64,000 nt of DNA from an uncultured bacterium. GTDB taxonomy: Bacteria > Bacillota > Clostridia > Lachnospirales > Lachnospiraceae. Each line of letters begins with the position of its first letter. The first letter of the stretch is position 1. Positions 16,336 to 24,369 of the stretch are shown here, one piece after another. The stretch lies in assembly GCA_947063875.1 (NCBI GenBank), contig CAMSTY010000005.1:27281-91280 (forward strand). The letters are read 5' to 3'. The position numbers and the translations under genes were made by a program. A model generated the notes under the pieces. It did not search any database. It had not been told where the DNA came from and saw only the letters and a list, made by a program, of their open reading frames with translations.

Positions 16336-17409
16336 ATGACTCGATTTACAAAAAAACATATGGCTACCATTACTTTTTCCCTCATTTTGTCTTTCCTGCC
16401 TGCCCCTGCGCTGCCTCTTTCTTCCTGTGCCGTATATCCGCAGCTGGCCTTTGCCGCCTCTTCTACCCGCGGCAACACCTCGGGCAATCTTCAAAACGGC
16501 GGAGCAGCGGCAGAAGCTGACGGATGGATTTATTTTTATGAGAACGGCAACCTTTGCAAGGCCCGTCCAGGAGAAGACAGCCAGGTCCTCGTCGCTGACA
16601 TCAATTCCATTCTCCCCGATCCTTTTTGGGGCAGCATCAATATCGCAGACGGGCAGATCTTCTTCAAAACCCTTCATGGCTCGATCTACAAGGTCCCCCA
16701 GGAAGGCGGCGAGCCGGAATTATTTTTGCCGGCAAATATATCTTCCAGTTCTTTTGGCATCGGTGTCTGCGAGTTTATCATCTCCGGCGAGTGGCTCTAT
16801 TTTAACTATGAAACCACTACCGGAATGGAACGCACCAGCATCATCGCCCGGATTCATCCGGATGGAAGCGGCGGGGAGATTCTAAGGGACGGCCAGGATG
16901 CGGAAATGTACTGGCTCTTGGACGTAGACGATGATGTGATTTATTATTCCGGAATCCGCCACTCAGAGAACGTCTTTTACAACTATCAGATGCCCGCCTC
17001 CGGCGGACTCCCAAAACGCATAACCGATATTCCTTACACCCCGATCATACAGGTAATCAACGGATGGATCTACTACCGGGATTCCACCGATAGTTCCATC
17101 AAAAGAATCCGGCCTGACGGCAGCAATCTGCAGGTTATTCACAGCCATCCGGCTGCCATGAGTTTTAATGTGACGGCAGACGGAGAATGGATTTATTTTT
17201 CTTCTCTTGCACAGGCGGATGAAAACGCCGCCTACATGCGCGTAAAAACCGACGGCAGCAATCTGCAGTCCCTTGGCGAAGTCACAATGTACCATGCCTC
17301 GGTAGCCGGTGACCGGGTTGTCTCCCTTGTAAGCGGCAATATGCGCCTGATTCCTCAAAGTTCCGGCATCCCCAGGCTGGAAAAAGTAAGCGAAGGGTAT
17401 AGGAACTGA
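16336..17409 (+). CDS. Secreted DUF5050-like beta-propeller protein
   Basis: 357 aa with a signal peptide (basic MTRFTKKHM, hydrophobic about 9-30, cleavage likely after AFA near residue 42). The mature part is built of repeats of about 45 residues with the pattern GWIYFYENG, GSIYKVPQEGG, EWLYFNYET, GWIYYRDS and EWIYFSS, separated by turns such as RPDGSNLQ and KTDGSNLQ. This is the TolB/DUF5050 type of six- or seven-bladed propeller in secreted or surface proteins. Function is unknown; binding of ligands or cell-wall partners is typical of propellers. GGAG precedes the ATG. It is monocistronic by context. Confidence 0.8.
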   Translation: MTRFTKKHMATITFSLILSFLPAPALPLSSCAVYPQLAFAASSTRGNTSGNLQNGGAAAEADGWIYFYENGNLCKARPGEDSQVLVADINSILPDPFWGSINIADGQIFFKTLHGSIYKVPQEGGEPELFLPANISSSSFGIGVCEFIISGEWLYFNYETTTGMERTSIIARIHPDGSGGEILRDGQDAEMYWLLDVDDDVIYYSGIRHSENVFYNYQMPASGGLPKRITDIPYTPIIQVINGWIYYRDSTDSSIKRIRPDGSNLQVIHSHPAAMSFNVTADGEWIYFSSLAQADENAAYMRVKTDGSNLQSLGEVTMYHASVAGDRVVSLVSGNMRLIPQSSGIPRLEKVSEGYRN

Positions 17410-17478
17410 CGCATCGCTGATATTGCTGTTTCACAAACCGGAATGTATCTCTTCTCCGTTTCATACAATTAAGAAAAA

Positions 17479-17499
17479 CAGGGGGATATTTTCCCCCTG
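17479..17499 (-). terminator. Strong hairpin, terminator only in the minus direction
   Basis: CAGGGGG-ATATTTT-CCCCCTG. On the minus strand it is followed by TTTTTC; on the plus strand it is followed by GGCTCC, so it is not a classic terminator for the plus-strand gene it follows. It may act as a 3' stem for the DUF5050-like transcript or block antisense transcription. Confidence 0.45.
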
Positions 17500-17519
17500 G
17501 CTCCTAAAAGGAGAAGGTT

Positions 17520-18434
17520 ATGATCCTGTTCCTCCCGATTCTGTTGCTTGGCCTGCTTTTGGCCTTTCCTGCCCTCTCTGTCCGCGGCGCCCAGAACGGC
17601 CTGCTCCTGTGGTTTCATGTAGTGCTCCCGACTTTGGCCCCGTTTATCATCTGCACTCAGATGATCACGGCCCTGGGGGGAGCCAAGTGGATGATGCGTC
17701 CCTTCGGTCCTCTGCTGCGGCATCTGTTCCATCTGTCCCTGTCCGGTTCCTATATCCTATTATGCGGCCTCCTGTGCGGCTATCCGCTGGGGGCAAAAAT
17801 GTGCGCCGACTTCTGCCGGCAAAAAGCCATCAGCAAAAAAGAAGCCGCCTACCTGCTCGCCATATGCAACCATCCAAGCCCCATGTTCCTTTTGGGCTAT
17901 GTGCGGGCCCAGCTTCCCGCTCCTGCGCCTGCGGTCCTTCTGCTTACCTGCCTGTACCTGCCCATCCTGCCGCTCTCTCTCGCTGCCCGGCACTTTTATC
18001 ACATCGATTCCTGCAATGCAACCCCTGCCAAAAATACCACCCCGCACACGGCAGAAACATTCTCTCTGGAAAATGCCATCGCCGCCGCTTGTGAGACAAT
18101 GGTCATAATCGGCGGATATTTGATGCTTTTTTCCATTCTGGTGGTGTGGATACAGGAATTCCCTTTCTGTACACCTTTTGTCCGGGCACTTCTGACCGGA
18201 GCCGCTGAAATCACTACCGGAATCAACAGTCTTTGCTCTTTTTTCCATGACAAAAAAGCCCTGATGGCTGTCATCTGTGCCGTGGCCTTTGGGGGATTCT
18301 CCGGAATCTTCCAGACCAAAAGCGTAATCCAGGGCACCGGACTTTCCATCCGGCAATATACAGGCTGGAAACTGGCCCACGCCTTCCTCTCCTGCCTTAT
18401 TACAGCATCCCTTCTGTCAGTTCCTGCCCGTTAG
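17520..18434 (+). CDS. YlbJ-like sporulation integral membrane protein (nucleoside-recognition/Gate domain)
   Basis: 304 aa, almost entirely hydrophobic, with about eight transmembrane segments. It matches the YlbJ/SpoVV family layout: GAQNGLLLWFHVVLPTLAPF near 22-42, GYPLGAKMCADF near 87-98, and AICNHPSPMFLLGYV near 115-129. YlbJ (SpoVV) is needed for dipicolinic acid import into the forespore in Bacillus. The neighbourhood with coaD and rsmD is the same as in B. subtilis (ylbH-ylbI-ylbJ), although this copy is on the opposite strand. GGAG lies 7 nt before the ATG, close to a CTCC that could pair with it. The 3' end overlaps the convergent gene by 35 bp. Confidence 0.82.
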   Translation: MILFLPILLLGLLLAFPALSVRGAQNGLLLWFHVVLPTLAPFIICTQMITALGGAKWMMRPFGPLLRHLFHLSLSGSYILLCGLLCGYPLGAKMCADFCRQKAISKKEAAYLLAICNHPSPMFLLGYVRAQLPAPAPAVLLLTCLYLPILPLSLAARHFYHIDSCNATPAKNTTPHTAETFSLENAIAAACETMVIIGGYLMLFSILVVWIQEFPFCTPFVRALLTGAAEITTGINSLCSFFHDKKALMAVICAVAFGGFSGIFQTKSVIQGTGLSIRQYTGWKLAHAFLSCLITASLLSVPAR

Positions 18435-18972
18435 AAACCCCCGGGGACAGTTCGTTGCGGTTTGCTGTTATAATCTCATAGGTTGACTGCATAGAAGCCA
18501 GATACTCCGCAAAACGCCCCTGTGCGCCCTCCATGGAATGCTCAATAATCGTCTGAAGGCTTTTGAGCATCTCATCCGTATAATTAATCGATCCCTGGCG
18601 GATGTTGTCCGCATCTGCCATCGCGCTGTCAATAATGGACTGCGCCTGTACCTGCGCCTCCTCCACAATCTCATTGGCACGGGCATATGCCTGCTGCATA
18701 ATCTCATGTTCATTCACCAGTTCGTTCGTCTGCTCTGTAGCCTGAGCCAGAATGGTATCTGCCTGCACTCGCGCTTCCGAAAGAATCGCATCCTGATTGC
18801 TGATAATCTTCTGATATTTCTTGATCTCATCCGGAATCCTCAGGCGCAGTTCCACCAGAAGTTCCTCCAACTCCTCCTTATTCACCTGTATCTTGGTATT
18901 AGACAACGGCGAAAACTTACAACTGTCAATATATTCTTCAATCTCACCGATCAACTGTTCGATTCTGCTCAT
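18400..18972 (-). CDS. Coiled-coil protein resembling ATPase subunit H / DivIVA-like
   Basis: 190 aa, highly charged and mostly helical. Long heptad-like stretches such as DAILSEARVQADTILAQATEQ and ARANEIVEEAQVQAQSIID predict an extended coiled coil from about residue 50 to 150. Related Clostridial proteins are annotated as ATPase or vacuolar-type H subunit-like, next to coaD; no enzymatic motif is present. It may be a cell-division or membrane-associated scaffold (inference from DivIVA-like shape). GAGGG precedes the ATG. It lies 73 bp after coaD on the same strand and its end overlaps the convergent ylbJ-like gene. Confidence 0.7.
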   Translation of the reverse strand: MSRIEQLIGEIEEYIDSCKFSPLSNTKIQVNKEELEELLVELRLRIPDEIKKYQKIISNQDAILSEARVQADTILAQATEQTNELVNEHEIMQQAYARANEIVEEAQVQAQSIIDSAMADADNIRQGSINYTDEMLKSLQTIIEHSMEGAQGRFAEYLASMQSTYEIITANRNELSPGVSNGQELTEGML

Positions 18973-19045
18973 TCTTCCCTCTCCTTATTTCTGATCAATC
19001 CCCGGTTCCGGTTTTTAAGTTCTTCCCGGCTATTCCAAATGTTCT

Positions 19046-19540
19046 TCAACCGTTCTTTCTCTGGCTCTGTGACTTCTGTTTTACCATTTTTGCAATATCC
19101 GGGTACAAAAATGCCTCAAGATTCCCATCAAAAGATGCGATCTCCTTTACAATCGTAGAACTTACATAAGAATAATTCAAATTTGTAGTCAAAAAAATAG
19201 TATCAATATCCGGCGCCATCACTCTGTTGGTGTGCGCCATCTGCAACTCATACTCAAAATCCGTGATCGCGCGAAGTCCGCGGACAATCACATTCGCATG
19301 ACAATCATGAACAAAATCCACCAACAGACCGTTAAAAGCCCGTATCTCTACATTATCTAAATGTGATGTAACCTTCTCTAACATCTTAACACGTTCTTCA
19401 ACGGAAAACAACGGTGTTTTGGAACTATTCTGCAAAACACCGACCACTACCCGGTCCATCATACTGGCAGTCCGTTCTATGATATCCATATGTCCTAAGG
19501 TAACCGGATCAAAACTCCCCGGATAAACCGCTACCGTCAT
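19046..19540 (-). CDS. coaD: Phosphopantetheine adenylyltransferase
   Basis: Catalyses ATP + 4'-phosphopantetheine to dephospho-CoA + PPi, the fourth step of coenzyme A synthesis. The 164-aa length is normal. Motifs: [16 protein letters not shown] (HxGH-type nucleotide site, here TLGH), [26 protein letters not shown] and the C-terminal [16 protein letters not shown] (ISSTxxR-like). GGGAGAG precedes the ATG. The start overlaps the end of rsmD by 32 bp, so the two are translationally linked, as in most Firmicutes. Confidence 0.96.
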   Translation of the reverse strand: MTVAVYPGSFDPVTLGHMDIIERTASMMDRVVVGVLQNSSKTPLFSVEERVKMLEKVTSHLDNVEIRAFNGLLVDFVHDCHANVIVRGLRAITDFEYELQMAHTNRVMAPDIDTIFLTTNLNYSYVSSTIVKEIASFDGNLEAFLYPDIAKMVKQKSQSQRKNG

Positions 19541-20096
19541 TTTTTCTCTCCCGATATATAAAAATGTGTTTATTGCTTTTATAAGCCTTCTCTTTTTCCA
19601 TGAGAAACCCCATGGATTCCAGATACGAAAAATCCTCTTCCAGGCGCGCCTCCACGATCAGCATGCTCTCCCGCCGGATAAGGCCGGAATCAGCCAGGTA
19701 AGCCAGCGCCTTCTTCTCCAGCAGCATCCCGTAAGGCGGGTCCATGAAAATATAGTCAAAGCAATAGTTTCCTTCCAGCCTGCGCAGCGCCGTCAGGACG
19801 TCACACTGCATCACCTCTGCCTGCCCAGACAGACGCGTCGTCTGAAGATTCTCCCGGATACACTCCGCTGCGTCACGGCTCTGATCCACAAACACACTCC
19901 GCTTTGCTCCGCGGCTTAAAGCCTCGATTCCGATCCCGCCGCTGCCGGCAAACAAATCCAGAAAACAGCAGTCTGCCAGGTCATATTGCAGCATATTAAA
20001 AAGGGTCTCCTTGATCCGATCCGTGGTTGGCCTCGTATCCAGACCTTTTGGCGTCTTCAATGAAATCCTCTTTGCACTTCCGGCTATCACCCGCAT
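19509..20096 (-). CDS. rsmD: 16S rRNA (guanine966-N2)-methyltransferase
   Basis: 195-aa SAM-dependent methyltransferase. Seen: [18 protein letters not shown] (N-terminal RNA-contacting segment), [33 protein letters not shown] (SAM motif I) and FMDPPYG (the N6/N2 amino-methyltransferase motif DPPY). It methylates G966 of 16S rRNA during 30S assembly. GGAAG precedes the ATG. It is followed by coaD in an overlapping arrangement. Confidence 0.95.
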   Translation of the reverse strand: MRVIAGSAKRISLKTPKGLDTRPTTDRIKETLFNMLQYDLADCCFLDLFAGSGGIGIEALSRGAKRSVFVDQSRDAAECIRENLQTTRLSGQAEVMQCDVLTALRRLEGNYCFDYIFMDPPYGMLLEKKALAYLADSGLIRRESMLIVEARLEEDFSYLESMGFLMEKEKAYKSNKHIFIYRERKNDGSGLSGEF

Positions 20097-20126
20097 ATTC
20101 CTACTTCCTTTCTGGTTTCACGTACC

Positions 20127-20155
20127 ATTATAGTATCAAATTTTCTGATGCACAA
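20127..20155 (-). promoter_or_regulatory. Promoter of rsmD-coaD
   Basis: Minus-strand TTGTGC (20150-20155), a 17-nt spacer and TATAAT (20127-20132). The -10 ends about 30 bp before the rsmD ATG. Confidence 0.65.
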
Positions 20156-20267
20156 GCATAAATTATGAAACATCTGAAAATTTTGTTTCTTGTGGCTTCT
20201 TTTGGGATTTGTGTGCGTGGTGATCTTTTTTGGGGGTACGCAACCGTAAAAAACATCGCCGGGAGAG

Positions 20268-20474
20268 TCCGGGCCTGGCAAGGTTTGGCTCCCGTTTCGG
20301 GTCAGCTGTCTCTAAGGCCAAAAGATGGCAGTCACGGTCAGACATTCTTACGCAGCCGTGTCTTCGCACGTTGCTGCTACCTCAAAGGGGTCCGTACAAC
20401 TGCCGTCTTTTTGCCCTGGAAGCACTTGCCCCGGAAACGGGAGCCAGCCCCTGCCAACCCCTGGCCTGTTTTTT
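20268..20474 (+). ncRNA. Rod-shaped structured RNA, candidate 6S RNA
   Basis: An inverted repeat GGCTCCCGTTTC (20287-20298) / GAAACGGGAGCC (20434-20445) forms a closing stem. Inside it is an asymmetric bubble of 12 and 11 nt (20302-20313 and 20418-20428), then a second long stem pairing 20314-20332 with 20399-20417 at 17 of 19 positions. The apex is a GCAGC/GCTGC hairpin with a CTTCG-type loop. Outer stem GGCC ... GGCC and a TTTTTT at 20469-20474 follow. A rod with a central bubble of about 200 nt is the architecture of 6S RNA, which binds sigma-70-type polymerase. The plus strand is preferred because of the U-run, but no convincing promoter was found for it; a minus-strand promoter (TTGAGT-17-TATTAT) also exists. 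Confidence 0.5.
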
Positions 20475-20507
20475 CAATCCACTTTTCGTTCCATTTTTCA
20501 CCCATCC

Positions 20508-20536
20508 TTTACTATTTGAAAGTCTTGCGGTATAAT
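20508..20536 (+). promoter_or_regulatory. Promoter of galM
   Basis: TTTACT (20508-20513), a 17-nt spacer and TATAAT (20531-20536), 47 bp before the galM ATG, which has AAGGAGG at normal distance. Confidence 0.7.
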
Positions 20537-20582
20537 AAAAACACTTAACAATTCACTCAATAACTAAGGAGGATTTCAGCTT

Positions 20583-21641
20583 ATGGGATGGAAAAAAGAG
20601 GTATTCGGCACTTTGGAGAACGGTGCGCAGGCAGACAAGTATACATTAACAAATGACAACGGCGTATCCGCCTCCTTTACGAATCTAGGCGGTATCTGGC
20701 TGTCCATGATCGTGCCGGACAAGAACGGAAAAATGGGGGATGTTCTTTTAGGCCGTGATACGGTAGAGCGCTGCCTGACATTGTCAGGACATTTAGGCGA
20801 GATTGTCGGACGTAATGCCAACCGGATCGGAAATTCCACGTTTTCTCTGAATGGAGTTACCTACGCTCTGGGAATCAACGATGCCGGCAGAAATAATCTG
20901 CACAGCGGGCCGGATTATTACCGTAACCGTCTGTGGGATGCACAGGTAGAGGAAAGCGGGGACAAAACCCGGCTTACCTTTTCCTTGTTCAGTCCGGACG
21001 GAGATCAGGGATATCCGGGAAATGCAAAGATTTCTGTGAGTTATACTCTGACTGGCGACAACAGCCTTCGTCTGGACTATCACATGACAGCCGATGCCGA
21101 TACGGTAGCCAACTTTACGAATCATGCTTATTTCAATCTGGCCGGTCACGAATCCGGAGAGGTTCTTGACCAGAAGGTCTGGATCGACGCAGACTATTTT
21201 ACTATTGCAGATAAAGATTCCATTCCTACCGGCGAACTGGCCCCGGTAGCGGGAACTCCTATGGACTTTAACCAGCTAAAAGCGATCGGACAAGATATTA
21301 ACGCAGATTATGAGCCGTTGATTTTTGGAAAAGGCTATGACCATAACTGGGTGTTAAAGCATCCAAAGGGAGAACTTGCGCTTTCCTTAAAAGCTGTGGA
21401 TGAAAAGAGCGGAAGGGTGATGGAAGTCTATACGGATTTGCCTGGTGTTCAGTTCTATAGCGGGAATATGCTCAACGGGATCGGCAAAGACGGCGTCGAA
21501 TATCGGGCGCGGCACGGCTATTGTTTTGAGACCCAGCATTATCCGGATGCTGTCAACAAGCCTCAGTTCCCTTCCCCGTTTTTAAAAGCCGGCGACGAAT
21601 ATAAAACGACAACTATTTATAAGTTTACTGTTGAAGGGTAA
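20583..21641 (+). CDS. galM: Aldose 1-epimerase (mutarotase)
   Basis: Interconverts alpha and beta anomers of galactose and glucose, feeding the Leloir pathway in the cytoplasm. 352 aa. Seen: the Arg in GRNANRIGNSTF near 80, the catalytic His in TNHAYFNLAGH (about 180-190), YDHNWVLK and the C-terminal Glu-containing ARHGYCFETQHYPDA with KPQFPSPFLKAGDEYKTTTIYKF. The size and order are those of the family. It is monocistronic: its own promoter lies upstream and a spore-protein gene with its own leader lies downstream. No other galactose gene is nearby. Confidence 0.93.
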   Translation: MGWKKEVFGTLENGAQADKYTLTNDNGVSASFTNLGGIWLSMIVPDKNGKMGDVLLGRDTVERCLTLSGHLGEIVGRNANRIGNSTFSLNGVTYALGINDAGRNNLHSGPDYYRNRLWDAQVEESGDKTRLTFSLFSPDGDQGYPGNAKISVSYTLTGDNSLRLDYHMTADADTVANFTNHAYFNLAGHESGEVLDQKVWIDADYFTIADKDSIPTGELAPVAGTPMDFNQLKAIGQDINADYEPLIFGKGYDHNWVLKHPKGELALSLKAVDEKSGRVMEVYTDLPGVQFYSGNMLNGIGKDGVEYRARHGYCFETQHYPDAVNKPQFPSPFLKAGDEYKTTTIYKFTVEG

Positions 21642-21702
21642 TATAAGCCTTCAGAAGGTTTTCCAGCTATGCCTTTCCTTTTCTAATTTTTGACAAATTA
21701 CG

Positions 21703-21714
21703 TAGAAGCTTCTA
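21703..21714. promoter_or_regulatory. 12-bp perfect palindrome upstream of the spore-protein gene
   Basis: TAGAAGCTTCTA between a TTGACA (21690-21695) and a CATATAATA (21734-21742). It may be an operator. A convincing sigma-G or sigma-A promoter with correct spacing could not be fixed. Confidence 0.3.
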
Positions 21715-21792
21715 GTGTATTATCTTTTCTGAGGCATATAATAAGAGCGTAACAAAAAACAAAAATGTCGTGAGGCAGAACTTTTCAAAAAG

Positions 21793-21810
21793 GCCTGCCT
21801 CAGGGCAGGC
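21793..21810 (+). other. Stable hairpin in the spore-protein mRNA leader
   Basis: GCCTGCC-TCAG-GGCAGGC, 9 nt before AAGGAGG. There is no U-tract, so it is more likely an mRNA-stabilising or translation-modulating stem than a terminator. Confidence 0.5.
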
Positions 21811-21835
21811 AAAGAAGAAAAGGAGGGCCTGTATT

Positions 21836-22042
21836 ATGGCAAGCAAATCTTCTAACAGAGCTGAAGTACCGGAAGCAAAGGAAGCACTGGATCGTTTCAA
21901 AATGGAAGTGGCTCAGGAACTGGGTGTTCCGTTATCCAACGGTTACAACGGAAACCTGACCTCTGCCCAGAATGGTTCTGTGGGCGGCTATATGGTTAAG
22001 AAAATGATCGAAGCTCAGGAGAAGCAGATGGCCGGCAAGTAA
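21836..22042 (+). CDS. Alpha/beta-type small acid-soluble spore protein
   Basis: 68-aa DNA-binding protein that coats spore DNA in the forespore and is degraded by Gpr protease on germination. Seen: EALDRFKMEVAQELGVPL, GYNGNLTSAQNGSVGG and GYMVKKMIEAQE, the two conserved SASP blocks with the Gpr cleavage region near the first. The ORF track starts at 21770, but AAGGAGG at 21820 and the family N-terminus MASKSSNRAEVPEAKEA fix ATG 21836. It is monocistronic, ending in a strong terminator. It shows that the host forms endospores. Confidence 0.95.
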   Translation: MASKSSNRAEVPEAKEALDRFKMEVAQELGVPLSNGYNGNLTSAQNGSVGGYMVKKMIEAQEKQMAGK

Positions 22043-22062
22043 ACGCTGACGCACTGAGCAAC

Positions 22063-22109
22063 AAAAAAAGGGTCTCCTGGCGAAGGAATCTTCGTCAGGA
22101 GGCTTTTTT
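22063..22109. terminator. Bidirectional terminator between the spore-protein gene and recG
   Basis: CTCCTG-G-CGAAG-GAAT-CTTCG-T-CAGGAG (22074-22101) with TTTTTT on the right and a run of seven A on the left. It ends both convergent genes. Confidence 0.9.
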
Positions 22110-22110
22110 C

Positions 22111-24168
22111 TTACAGATTCAGTTTTTCGTAACTTTTGCCAAGGTATGTTTCCAGCCGCTCTCTCAGCAGCTGATATTCTTCCCCTTCCAGAGCCGGGTC
22201 CTCATCCAAAATCCTGTTTACTTCCTCCGAGACGGTTTTTAAAATATTCGCGTCCGTGAAAATATCCGCCAGCTTAAATTCCATTTCCCCGCTCTGCCGC
22301 AAGCCGAATAGATCTCCCGGCCCCCTCAGCTTCAAATCCTCTGATGCAATATAAAATCCGTCATTGGAATGATTCAGGATATCCAGGCGTTTGCGTGTGT
22401 CTTCCTCCTTGGAACCATCTACCATGATGCAGTAGGACTGATATTTTCCCCGACCTACGCGCCCACGCAGCTGATGCAGCTGGGCCAGTCCGAAACGTTC
22501 CGCATTCTCGATCATCATCACGGTTGCATTCGGGACATTGACTCCTACCTCCACTACGGTAGTGGAAACCAATACTTGTATCTCTCCCGCAGCAAACCGT
22601 TCCATAACCCGATTCTTTTCTTTTCCCTTCATCTTTCCGTGAAGATATTCCACCGTGATCTCTGGCGGCAGCCTTTTTCTCAGCATTTTTGTATAATCGA
22701 GCACATTTTCTGCCTCAATCATCTCGCTCTCCTCCACCATCGGACAGATCACATATGCCTGCTGCCCTTCCGCCACCCTATTTTCGATAAAACGGTATGC
22801 CTGTTCCCGGTAGTTCGTATCCACCACACAGTTTTTAATCGGAAGACGGTCGGCAGGCATTTCATCAATAACGGAAATGTCCAGATCTCCATATAAAATA
22901 ATCGCCAGTGTCCGTGGAATAGGAGTCGCGCTCATAACCAGAATATGGGGGTGCTGTTCGCCCTTCCGGCCCAGCGCTTCCCGCTGCCCCACGCCAAAAC
23001 GGTGCTGTTCATCCGTAATCACCAAAGCCAGCTTATCATAAATCACCTTTTCCTGAATCAGTGCATGAGTTCCCACAATAATATCCGCCTCATGGCCGGC
23101 AATCTTTTCATAGGCAATCCGCTTCTCTTTTGCTGTCATGGACCCAGTTACCAACACCACCTGTTTCCCGATTCCGTGAGAGGAAAAAAGTTCTGTCATT
23201 GACTCATAATGCTGTTTTGCCAGCACCTCCGTCGGCGCCATCAATGCGCCCTGATATCCGTGATATACAGCCTGCAAAAGAGCCAGTATGGCAATGATCG
23301 TCTTGCCGGAGCCGACATCCCCTTGAATCAGCCGGTTCATCACCAGTCCGCTTGCCAGATCCTTCTCCACCTCTTCCAACACCTTTTTCTGAGCGCCGGT
23401 CAGGTCATAAGGCAGTTCCTGCTGCAGACGGATCACCTCTTCTGCCTTTCCCATGGGATAGGGACTTGCCGTATCCTGCCGTTTTTCCTTCAGCCTTCTC
23501 ACCGCCAGCAGAAAAAAAAGAAATTCATCAAACACCAGACGTTTGCGGGCCGCCAGCATTTCCTGCTGGTCCGAGGGAAAATGGATATGTTCCATGGCAT
23601 AATTATACTCTGCCAGTTCGTATTTTTTCCGCAGCTTTAGCGGCAGATATTCCCGTTCCAGCTGCCTCTGCTCCAGCGCCTGCGCCACTGCCCTGACAAT
23701 CGCCTTGTTCCCCAGCCCCCGCGTCTGTCCGTAGATCGGCTGTAAAGAATGAAGCTTCTCCTCATAAGCTTCCCGGGTATAGATCTCCGGCTGTTCCATA
23801 GACAAACGGTTGCCTTTTTTTACCACCCGGCCCCGAAAAAAAAGTATCCGCCCCATCTGCAGCGTTGTTCTCAGATACGGCATATTAAACCAGGTAAGCT
23901 GCAGATGTCCCGTCAGGTCTTTTACATCAGTCACCACTACCTGCATATTCTGAAACCGGCGCACGGAAGCTGTCTTTATCAGCTGGCCACAGACCGTACA
24001 GATCCCGCCTTCCTTTACCTGCCCGATGGCAACGGGCGGCTCATAGGCGTCATAAGCCCTTGGATAATCATGAAGCAAATCTTCCACGGTCTCCACACCC
24101 AGGCGCTTGAAAAGGGCCCCTGTTTTTTCTCCAATTCCCTTTAAACTTGTCACTGGTTCCTGGTTCAT
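22111..24168 (-). CDS. recG: ATP-dependent DNA helicase RecG
   Basis: Branch-migrating helicase that remodels stalled forks and Holliday junctions. 685 aa. The N-terminal wedge/OB part (PVTSLKGIGEKTGALF ... GQLIKTASVRRFQNMQ) is followed by helicase domain 1 with GDVGSGKT (Walker A) and DEQHRFGV (DExH-type box), and domain 2 with STTVVEVGVNVPNATVMMIE, RFGLAQLHQLRGRVGRG and the TRG motif region. AAGGAG lies 6 nt before ATG 24168 (MNQEPVTSLKG); the 13 codons upstream in the ORF track are not needed. It follows the yloV-like gene on the same strand after a terminator. Confidence 0.95.
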   Translation of the reverse strand: MNQEPVTSLKGIGEKTGALFKRLGVETVEDLLHDYPRAYDAYEPPVAIGQVKEGGICTVCGQLIKTASVRRFQNMQVVVTDVKDLTGHLQLTWFNMPYLRTTLQMGRILFFRGRVVKKGNRLSMEQPEIYTREAYEEKLHSLQPIYGQTRGLGNKAIVRAVAQALEQRQLEREYLPLKLRKKYELAEYNYAMEHIHFPSDQQEMLAARKRLVFDEFLFFLLAVRRLKEKRQDTASPYPMGKAEEVIRLQQELPYDLTGAQKKVLEEVEKDLASGLVMNRLIQGDVGSGKTIIAILALLQAVYHGYQGALMAPTEVLAKQHYESMTELFSSHGIGKQVVLVTGSMTAKEKRIAYEKIAGHEADIIVGTHALIQEKVIYDKLALVITDEQHRFGVGQREALGRKGEQHPHILVMSATPIPRTLAIILYGDLDISVIDEMPADRLPIKNCVVDTNYREQAYRFIENRVAEGQQAYVICPMVEESEMIEAENVLDYTKMLRKRLPPEITVEYLHGKMKGKEKNRVMERFAAGEIQVLVSTTVVEVGVNVPNATVMMIENAERFGLAQLHQLRGRVGRGKYQSYCIMVDGSKEEDTRKRLDILNHSNDGFYIASEDLKLRGPGDLFGLRQSGEMEFKLADIFTDANILKTVSEEVNRILDEDPALEGEEYQLLRERLETYLGKSYEKLNL

Positions 24169-24246
24169 CATCTTCTCCTTCATGCTCATACATCCAAAAT
24201 CCGGCAAAACGCATCACCGGCACATTTTGCCAAATGCTGAATCAAA

Positions 24247-24262
24247 GCGTGCCAAAGCACGC
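24247..24262 (-). other. Short perfect hairpin
   Basis: GCGTGC-CAAA-GCACGC with no U-tract, in the 201-bp gap between recG and the yloV-like gene. A looser GGCAAAA/TTTTGCC pair lies nearby (24203-24231). Confidence 0.4.
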
Positions 24263-24269
24263 AAGAAAC

Positions 24270-24298
24270 AAAAACCGCACCAGCGATGGCGCCGGTGC
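24270..24298 (-). terminator. Terminator after the yloV-like gene
   Basis: Minus-strand GCACCGGCG-CCAT-CGCTGGTGC (24277-24298, one G/T pair) followed by GGTTTTTGTTTC. Confidence 0.75.
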
Positions 24299-24369
24299 AG
24301 TCATATCATTTTCTGTTTTTCTTCCTGATTCCGGGCCGGTTCTTTTCCCGGCCATTGTCCGTCATCCTT

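Noticed and set aside
20165-20548. 127-codon plus-strand ORF and neighbours between rsmD and galM
   Set aside because: The interval is better explained by a highly paired structured RNA and the galM promoter; the frames lack a ribosome-binding site and known domains.
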